From Thermoleophilia bacterium (GTDB taxonomy: Bacteria; Actinomycetota; Thermoleophilia; Gaiellales; SKUG01): 6,691 bases of DNA. Shown here in pieces: positions 1-3,957 of the stretch. The stretch covers positions 1-6,691 of the forward strand of contig JAOPYW010000090.1 of the NCBI GenBank assembly GCA_025964405.1, written 5' to 3'. The notes under the pieces were generated by a model that ran no database searches, had not been told where the DNA came from, and saw nothing but the letters and a program-made list of their open reading frames with translations. Position numbers and translations under genes: made by a program. Position 1 is the first letter of the stretch; each line of letters opens with the position of its first letter.

Positions 1-80
1 TCGATGAGGCTCAGGACCGCCTTGCCACTTTGGAAGACTTCTGGCGGATCACTCCGTTGACACCGGCGGACGAACGATAG
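1..80 (+). CDS. C-terminal end of an unidentified protein, cut by window start
   Basis: Reading from base 3 gives 25 codons ending in TAG at 78-80, with a C-terminus reading ...LATLEDFWRITPLTPADER. The composition (acidic, Trp/Phe/Leu, then a Pro-rich tail) looks like the amphipathic end of a soluble protein. The other two forward frames either stop early or run past the likely gene end. About 16 of 25 third positions are G or C, clearly less biased than the genes further right, so the gene may be poorly expressed or of different origin. Too little remains to name a family. The stop is followed by hairpins at 98-143, which fits a gene end. Confidence 0.5.
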   Translation, partial: DEAQDRLATLEDFWRITPLTPADER

Positions 81-97
81 CGCGGACAGCCGACTGT

Positions 98-143
98 CAC
101 GCACGCTCAGATATGCGTGCGTGGCTACTGGAGCCACACGCAC
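98..143. terminator. Overlapping hairpins between convergent genes (bidirectional terminator candidate)
   Basis: Bases 98-106 (CACGCACGC) pair perfectly with 115-123 across an 8-nt loop. Bases 121-126 (GTGGCT) pair with 132-137 (AGCCAC), and 117-120 pair with 140-143 outside a 2-nt bulge. The two helices share 117-123, so they exclude each other. The element sits between a rightward stop at 80 and a leftward stop at 157. No U-tract follows on either strand, so any termination would be of the U-poor type common in high-GC bacteria. Pairing is seen; function is inferred. Confidence 0.5.
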
Positions 144-156
144 CCGAGATGACGTC

Positions 157-1374
157 TCACTCCCACGCGTCGGGCACGGCCGTGTCGTCCAGCTCGAAGC
201 GCGTGATCGCCGCGATCTGACCCATGTCGGTCAGGCGCTGGAACTCGCGTGAGTCGAGGCCCATGTCGCCCTCCTCGTGTCGGAGCACGGTGACGATCTT
301 CGACCCGGCGCGCACGGCCGACTCGATCGCAGCCTCGACCACGTCGGCTGCGGGTCGCATGCGGCGCCCGTGCACGGGGCAGGCCGAGCTGCCCGGGGCG
401 AGCCAGTCGCCGTGGTCACAGATCGCGCCCGGGCGCCGGAACCCCTCCGCGATCAGCACCGTGTCGACGCGCTGCTCGTTGAGCGCGCGCAGGGTGGCGT
501 CGATGCCGAGCGCCGCGCGGCGGTTCTGGCCGGCGTTCTGCTCGAGGATCGACAGCGCCCGCAGCATGCCGTCGCGCTCGTAGGCGGTGATGCACTCCTT
601 GGCCCGGGCCACGATCTCCGACGTCTCGGCGTTCTCGACGTCGCACGAGATCCAGCGCACGAAGTCGCGCTTCGACTGGTCGGGCATCGATCCCTGGATG
701 TAGGCGTGCAGCTCGTCGGGCGCCGCGACCAGCAGGTGCTGCCACTGCCCGCCCTGGTGGAGCTGCTCGACGAGCGCGAGCGTCTCGCGGATGTGGCGCT
801 GCGCCTGCTCCTCGATGTTGCGCTCGAAGCGCGCCTGCGACCAGCCGCCCATCGAGTGCTGGCCCTCGACGTCGTCGGTGAAGCGTGTGAGCTCCTCGAA
901 GGCCCCGCTGTCACCGAGCAGGATCCGCGTCGAGCGCCGGTTCACGAGCAGCACGCACCAGCGGTCACCGGGCAGCGCCTCGACGAGCGGACGCACGTGC
1001 ACGGAGCTGTCGAACGCCACGTGCTGGTCGACGACGCAGGGCAGCTTGACGATGGTGGCCTCGGCCGGGTCGCTCGAGTAGACGAGCAGGCCACGCGCGC
1101 CGTCGATGTCGTGGTGGCCGAGCGCGAACGCACGCCGCAGGTCGGCGAGCAGCTCCCCCCATGAGGAGTCGGGAGCGGTGCGTGCAGCTTCGTCGAGCGC
1201 GGAGGCGATGCAGGCGGCGCGGTCGGGAACCGTCGCGAACTCCATCGGGTCGAGGTCGACGTACATCGACATCCAGGTCGAACGCTCGTGGTCGAGGCTC
1301 GCGTCGGCGAGTTCACGCGCGAGCAGCTGCAGGTTGCGGTTGCCGGTCGCCTCGATCGTGGTCACGTTCGCCAT
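157..1374 (-). CDS. baeRF/Vms1-like release-factor homologue (predicted peptidyl-tRNA hydrolase)
   Basis: The 405-aa product resembles the bacterial archaeo-eukaryotic release factor (baeRF) proteins, relatives of eRF1 and of Vms1/ANKZF1. Eukaryotic Vms1 cleaves peptidyl-tRNA on stalled ribosomes. The order fits: a variable N-terminal region (1-135); a strand (WCVLLVNRRSTRILL, 139-153) opening the RNase H-like middle domain; the glycine-glutamine loop GGWSQ (176-180), equivalent to the GGxxQ loop of Vms1-like proteins; a long helix; the strand HLLVAAP (213-219); then an L7Ae-like C-terminal domain. The latter contains a possible zinc knuckle (C319, H321, C332, H335), as seen in some eRF1-type proteins. 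The ATG at 1374 is chosen over an upstream in-frame ATG at 1590 because GAAGGAG lies 8 nt before it and the 72 upstream codons look non-coding. The likely role is ribosome rescue or stress-linked translation control in the cytosol. The family call is fairly sure; the exact subfamily and the activity are inferred. Confidence 0.8.
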   Translation of the reverse strand: MANVTTIEATGNRNLQLLARELADASLDHERSTWMSMYVDLDPMEFATVPDRAACIASALDEAARTAPDSSWGELLADLRRAFALGHHDIDGARGLLVYSSDPAEATIVKLPCVVDQHVAFDSSVHVRPLVEALPGDRWCVLLVNRRSTRILLGDSGAFEELTRFTDDVEGQHSMGGWSQARFERNIEEQAQRHIRETLALVEQLHQGGQWQHLLVAAPDELHAYIQGSMPDQSKRDFVRWISCDVENAETSEIVARAKECITAYERDGMLRALSILEQNAGQNRRAALGIDATLRALNEQRVDTVLIAEGFRRPGAICDHGDWLAPGSSACPVHGRRMRPAADVVEAAIESAVRAGSKIVTVLRHEEGDMGLDSREFQRLTDMGQIAAITRFELDDTAVPDAWE

Positions 1375-1382
1375 GGGGAGTG

Positions 1383-1389
1383 CTCCTTC
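1383..1389 (-). promoter_or_regulatory. Shine-Dalgarno that fixes the start of the baeRF gene
   Basis: Read leftward, 1389-1383 is GAAGGAG, a strong match to the anti-SD, 8 nt from the ATG at 1374. It is the best ribosome-binding site in the window and decides the start against the longer in-frame extension to 1590. Confidence 0.8.
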
Positions 1390-1428
1390 GTTCAGTGCAG
1401 TGCGGTGCGGGTGGTGCGGATTCTCGAT

Positions 1429-1444
1429 GGGGAATGAGTTCCCC
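1429..1444. promoter_or_regulatory. Perfect 6-4-6 palindrome, possible operator, in divergent spacer
   Basis: GGGGAATGAGTTCCCC is a perfect 6-bp inverted repeat with a 4-bp spacer. It lies 55 bp upstream of the baeRF start and about 100 bp upstream of the -10 box of the 59-aa gene. Read leftward it also contains GGGGAAC, reminiscent of the -35 element of stress ECF sigma factors, but I see no convincing -10 at the right distance. It could be a binding site for a dimeric regulator or part of the leftward promoter or leader. Only the symmetry is seen; the role is inferred. Confidence 0.35.
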
Positions 1445-1547
1445 GGCGAGTCACCCGTTAGCCATGCGCGAGCCGAGTAATCGCGAGGCCGCTTCAGATT
1501 GCAACGACCGACGCGTTGGGGCGACGCGAAGGCGCTGCGCGGCGGCC

Positions 1548-1553
1548 TATACT
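1548..1553 (+). promoter_or_regulatory. -10 box of a leaderless promoter
   Basis: TATACT fits the TANNNT -10 consensus in a strongly GC-rich surrounding and ends 6 nt before the ATG at 1560. Transcription would therefore start at or next to the A of the start codon. No Shine-Dalgarno sequence precedes the ATG and no good -35 is seen at 16-18 bp. This is the arrangement typical of leaderless genes in actinobacteria. Confidence 0.65.
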
Positions 1554-1559
1554 TTCGGC

Positions 1560-1739
1560 ATGAGCGACGCGCCTGAGACGAATCCCGCACCGAAGCCGGT
1601 GCAGCCGACCAACCGCTTCATCGCGGCGCCGTCGAGCGACGAGCTCGGCGCGTGGGGCGATCCGACCGACATGGCCGACCGCCGAGCCTTCGAGCACGCG
1701 CGCCGGGAGCAGCTCGACGCGCGCCCGCCGCACCACTGA
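1560..1739 (+). CDS. Small orphan protein, 59 aa, predicted leaderless
   Basis: Not a family I recognise. The first 20 residues are Pro/Thr/Asn-rich and probably disordered (MSDAPETNPAPKPVQPTNRF). A compact middle (IAAPSSDELGAWGDPTDMADRRAF) and a charged helix (EHARREQLDARPP) follow. There is no signal peptide, membrane segment or cysteine, so it should be cytosolic. The start is supported by the TATACT box 6 nt upstream and by a composition change from the noncoding spacer; there is no ribosome-binding site. An open frame continues upstream to 1161, but it lies antisense to the baeRF gene and has arginine/serine-rich shadow composition. The gene diverges from the baeRF gene and ends in front of a strong hairpin, so it is probably a monocistronic unit. 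Function unknown. Confidence 0.6.
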   Translation: MSDAPETNPAPKPVQPTNRFIAAPSSDELGAWGDPTDMADRRAFEHARREQLDARPPHH

Positions 1740-1745
1740 CGCGCT

Positions 1746-1765
1746 CCGCGCGCCGCAGCGCGCGG
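1746..1765. terminator. Strong 8-bp GC hairpin between convergent genes
   Basis: CCGCGCGC (1746-1753) and GCGCGCGG (1758-1765) pair perfectly around a CGCA tetraloop. The element fills the 30-bp gap between the stop of the 59-aa gene (1739) and the stop of the opposing membrane-protein gene (1770), so it can serve both strands. The tract that follows (TCGTT rightward) is only weakly T-rich. Confidence 0.65.
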
Positions 1766-1769
1766 TCGT

Positions 1770-2294
1770 TCAGTCGCGGCCGTAGCCGAGCGCCGCAGCA
1801 CCCAGGCCGGTGATGACCGTGGCCGCGAAGCCCCCGATGAGGGCACCCCGCACGGCGCCTCCGGCGAGCGTGCCGACGTGCGCCGTTGCCTTCGCGCCGG
1901 CGGATCCTGCGTGCACGATCGGCTCGAGCACCTGCTTCCAGCGGGTGTTGATCAAACGCGCGCCGATCACGCCACCCGCAACGGCGCCGCCCGTGAGGCC
2001 GATCGCCATCGCGGGTTCGGCAGGGGAGCCGTCGTAGGCCTTGGCGTACAACGACGCGATGGTGGCTGTAGCAGCGGCGCCCAATACGATCGGGATGCCG
2101 CGGCCGTTCAGGTAGAGGCCGCGCTGGCCCTGTGCATGCACGAGGGTCTGGGTGGCGGCGAACTCCAGCCCGAGCGCCGCGGTGGTGGCCGCAGCGGTGC
2201 CGATCACGATCGCCTTGCCCGTGCCGTTGGAATGCTCGGTGCGCTTGGGCGCCGCGGACGCGGATGCGCGCGGGCCTGTAATGGCAACTGACAT
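1770..2294 (-). CDS. Small glycine-zipper membrane protein, about four helices
   Basis: The 174-aa product has a hydrophilic N-terminal tail (1-26, several Ser/Ala and basic residues) followed by four Ala/Gly-rich hydrophobic stretches, roughly 27-47, 66-84, 95-113 and 141-170. Glycine-zipper patterns stand out: G102-G103...G107-G108...G111 and G146xxxG150xxxG154. Such GxxxG runs promote tight helix packing and occur in channels, scaffolds and some membrane-active proteins. Loops between helices carry basic residues (RLINTRWK). I do not recognise a named family. The ATG at 2294 is preceded by GGGAG with a 5-nt gap; the frame stays open far upstream, but those codons overlap other genes in shadow composition. 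It diverges from the 167-aa gene across 186 bp and may share control with it. Membrane location is well supported; function is unknown. Confidence 0.7.
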   Translation of the reverse strand: MSVAITGPRASASAAPKRTEHSNGTGKAIVIGTAAATTAALGLEFAATQTLVHAQGQRGLYLNGRGIPIVLGAAATATIASLYAKAYDGSPAEPAMAIGLTGGAVAGGVIGARLINTRWKQVLEPIVHAGSAGAKATAHVGTLAGGAVRGALIGGFAATVITGLGAAALGYGRD

Positions 2295-2299
2295 GAAGT

Positions 2300-2304
2300 C
2301 TCCC
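2300..2304 (-). promoter_or_regulatory. Ribosome-binding site deciding the start of the membrane-protein gene
   Basis: Read leftward this is GGGAG, 5 nt before the ATG at 2294. It supports that start although the same frame is open for another 1.2 kb upstream. Confidence 0.55.
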
Positions 2305-2467
2305 GTCCCGGAGCAGCGTCCCGGCTGCCCTCTCCGTACTATCGGGGCGCGCGACCGGTTCGTTGCGCAGGAGGGCCTCCCCCCTGACAACCCGCGCACC
2401 CCGTGGTTCAGTGGAGGGGCGTGTCGCACGCCGACAGCTCCACCCAAGCGACGCGCGCTGATGCCAG

Positions 2468-2473
2468 AAGGGG
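2468..2473 (+). promoter_or_regulatory. Ribosome-binding site deciding a GTG start
   Basis: AAGGGG lies 7 nt before the GTG at 2481. It favours the GTG over an in-frame ATG at 2403, whose preceding bases lack an SD and whose first 26 codons do not look like protein. Confidence 0.5.
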
Positions 2474-2480
2474 AATCGCC

Positions 2481-2984
2481 GTGGGTCTTGAGGGAATCAT
2501 CCGGGGAGCCGGGAGCGTCGTCGCACATCTCGACGACGCCGGGCCACGCGTCGTCGACGACGTCGCGAACGCCGCCACGAAGGGCCTGACCGCCGCCGAT
2601 TCGGCGACCGCGTTCATGCCCGCGCTGAGCGCTGCCGACCAGGCAGCTGCCGCGAAGGCCGACCTGCTCGCCGACTTCATGAAGCACGCGGTGAACGGGG
2701 CCGCGCGCCCGTCGATGAGCGCCCCGCCGGCCAGCGAGCTGGTGCGCGGCGTGAAGGGCATCGCGAAGCTCGTGAAGGAGCGCGCGGCGCGAGTCGACGA
2801 CGCCATCCACTACGTCAAGAACGACGGCAAGTTCGGGGGAGCCGAGCGCAATCCCGACGTGTTCTTCCACAAGCCGACGGGCGACCTGTATCCCGTCGAT
2901 GCGCGCACGGGCGCGGCCGGGCCTGACTCGTTCGGCAACCTGCTCGAGGCGCTGCGCGACATGCCGGCCCGCTGGCCGAACTAG
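2481..2984 (+). CDS. 167-aa soluble helical protein with polymorphic-toxin-like C-terminal motif
   Basis: Residues 1-110 are mostly helical and Ala/Asp-rich (for example SAADQAAAAKADLLADFMKH, 50-69, and ELVRGVKGIAKLVKERAARV, 86-105). They hold no signal peptide or clear membrane span. Residues 121-157 read AERNPDVFFHKPTGDLYPVD...GPDSFGNLLEAL. From memory, the pattern NPDV-x-tGe/dvYP-...-GDs-xGNLxeyL recurs near the ends of several polymorphic toxin and secreted-effector proteins, usually as a small beta-rich end module. Candidate polar residues include H130, K131, D135, D140 and D149. There is no Cys. The GTG start is supported by AAGGGG 7 nt upstream. The gene diverges from the glycine-zipper membrane gene and its stop codon overlaps that of the opposing PH-domain gene. 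It could be a small effector/toxin, a toxin remnant, or an unrelated conserved protein sharing the motif; the homology is an inference and has not been tested. Confidence 0.6.
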   Translation: MGLEGIIRGAGSVVAHLDDAGPRVVDDVANAATKGLTAADSATAFMPALSAADQAAAAKADLLADFMKHAVNGAARPSMSAPPASELVRGVKGIAKLVKERAARVDDAIHYVKNDGKFGGAERNPDVFFHKPTGDLYPVDARTGAAGPDSFGNLLEALRDMPARWPN

Positions 2985-3760
2985 TCGTCGAACGACCAGC
3001 GCCAGGAGAGCCCACCGCGCGATTCGAAGGTCAGCTGGCGCACGACGCCGTAGCCCTCGACCGGGCAGGTGATGGCGGCGCCGGCCTGGGTCGGCAGGGC
3101 GCGCGTGCAGCGCACCGTCGCGTCGTAGTGGTCGGCCCGGAACTGGCGGTTCGTGTATCGGTTGAGCACGCTCGGGTCGATGTGCGCGGTGGCGAGGTTG
3201 AAGGCGACGAGCACCGCGACCGGCATGAGCACGCAGAACGCGCCGGCGACCAGCGGCGTGAGCGCGCGGCGCCACGATCGATCGACGCCGAGGGGGCGCA
3301 CGGGGAGGTCGATGCCGGCGGCCCCGGCGCGCGTGGCGAGGGCCTCGGCCACGATCGCGGGATCCACCCCCGGCGACGGGAGGACGATCGAGCGCTCGCG
3401 ACCGCGACGACCGACGGTGAGTTCGACCCGCACCTGCGTCGCTCGAGCCCGGGGGCGCCACGGGCGACGCACGCCGGTGAGGCCGACGCTGCGCATGTCG
3501 CTCCACGCCACCCGACGCGTTCGCAGCAGCGAGCGGGCCACGATGCCGTCACCCCGCAACGTGAGCGACGGCCAGCGCACGAACTCAACGAGCGTGGGCG
3601 CGAGCAGCTGCACCCCGATGATCATCTGCAGGATGTGCGAGTGGGCGTCGTGCTCGTCGCGTATCGGGCCGGTGAGGAGCCACGCGCAGATCGCGAACGC
3701 GGGCAGGGAGCGCCACCGGGAGCGCTGGTAGCGGATCGTGGTGGTCGTCGGGTCGGGCAT
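2981..3760 (-). CDS. Membrane protein with bacterial PH-like domain and two-cysteine ectodomain
   Basis: The 259-aa product has two hydrophobic segments near the N-terminus (about 18-32 and 43-61). A segment beginning PSLTLRGDGIVARSLLRTRRVAWSDMRSVGL (64-94) has the strand pattern and the ...W.DI... signature of bacterial PH domains of the PF10756 type, which are common in actinobacterial membrane proteins; it continues to about 152. A third hydrophobic span (167-191) is followed by a C-terminal domain of about 65 residues with two cysteines, C218 and C232 (VRCTRALPTQAGAAITCPVEG). Their spacing resembles the disulfide-bearing DUF4333-type extracytoplasmic domain. I predict the PH part in the cytosol and the tail outside. 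The ATG at 3760 lacks an obvious SD, but no better in-frame start is near. The gene diverges from the secreted propeller gene. The general call is good; its specific role in the envelope is unknown. Confidence 0.65.
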   Translation of the reverse strand: MPDPTTTTIRYQRSRWRSLPAFAICAWLLTGPIRDEHDAHSHILQMIIGVQLLAPTLVEFVRWPSLTLRGDGIVARSLLRTRRVAWSDMRSVGLTGVRRPWRPRARATQVRVELTVGRRGRERSIVLPSPGVDPAIVAEALATRAGAAGIDLPVRPLGVDRSWRRALTPLVAGAFCVLMPVAVLVAFNLATAHIDPSVLNRYTNRQFRADHYDATVRCTRALPTQAGAAITCPVEGYGVVRQLTFESRGGLSWRWSFDD

Positions 3761-3796
3761 GGAGGGACCAGACGCCGCACACGCCCTCGCCTTGCG

Positions 3797-3815
3797 TGCG
3801 CGAGCAGAACGCGCA
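3797..3815. promoter_or_regulatory. Inverted repeat in divergent 95-bp spacer
   Basis: TGCGCG (3797-3802) and CGCGCA (3810-3815) form a perfect 6-bp inverted repeat with a 7-bp spacer. It is nearly central between the divergent starts at 3760 and 3856. It could be an operator for one or both genes, but short GC-only repeats arise by chance in such DNA. I see no convincing promoter boxes for either gene in this spacer. Confidence 0.25.
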
Positions 3816-3855
3816 TTCGCCTTCAGTTCGCGGGCGATTACGCCGATGTAACGTG

Positions 3856-3957
3856 ATGCGTCGCTTCGCTCACCCTGCCTTCTGGGTCGCGCTCATCGCG
3901 GCCACGTCGATCTCAGTCGTTGCGATGATGCCTGACCGCGGCCAGGCGGTCGGTGCG
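3856..3957 (+). other. Signal peptide of the propeller protein
   Basis: The n-region is MRR, the h-region is FWVALIAATSISVVAMM, and a polar stretch DRGQAVGA precedes the mature start SVNITANVV. Ala at -1 and Val at -3 fit signal peptidase I. No lipobox cysteine is present, so this is not a lipoprotein. The exact cleavage site is inferred. Confidence 0.7.

Noticed and set aside
277..1164. Forward 295-codon open frame inside the baeRF gene
   Set aside because: It is antisense to a clearly homologous gene and has shadow composition (Arg/His/Val/Asp-rich), with no supporting start signals.
1394..1419. Short (A/G)GTGC repeats upstream of the baeRF gene
   Set aside because: Only about three irregular 5-nt units, within chance for GC-rich leader DNA; no symmetry with other sites.
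2370..2380. GGAGG-G-CCTCC inverted repeat in the 2295-2480 spacer
   Set aside because: Only 5 bp with a single-base centre, and expected by chance in such sequence; no promoter boxes are placed sensibly around it.
2403..2480. ATG start at 2403 for the 167-aa gene
   Set aside because: The 26 added residues look noncoding and a better SD precedes the GTG at 2481.
2295..3506. Upstream extension of the glycine-zipper gene to a 578-aa product
   Set aside because: The extra part is antisense to the 167-aa gene and overlaps the PH-domain gene in another frame. It is Arg/Ala-rich low-quality protein; the SD at 2300-2304 marks the true start.
3849..3854. TAACGT as a -10 box for the propeller gene
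   Set aside because: It touches the ATG, so transcription would begin inside the coding sequence and remove the signal peptide start.
3796..3855. Longer start for the propeller protein at 3796
   Set aside because: It would put 20 polar, basic residues in front of a normal signal peptide and overlaps the inverted repeat in the divergent spacer.
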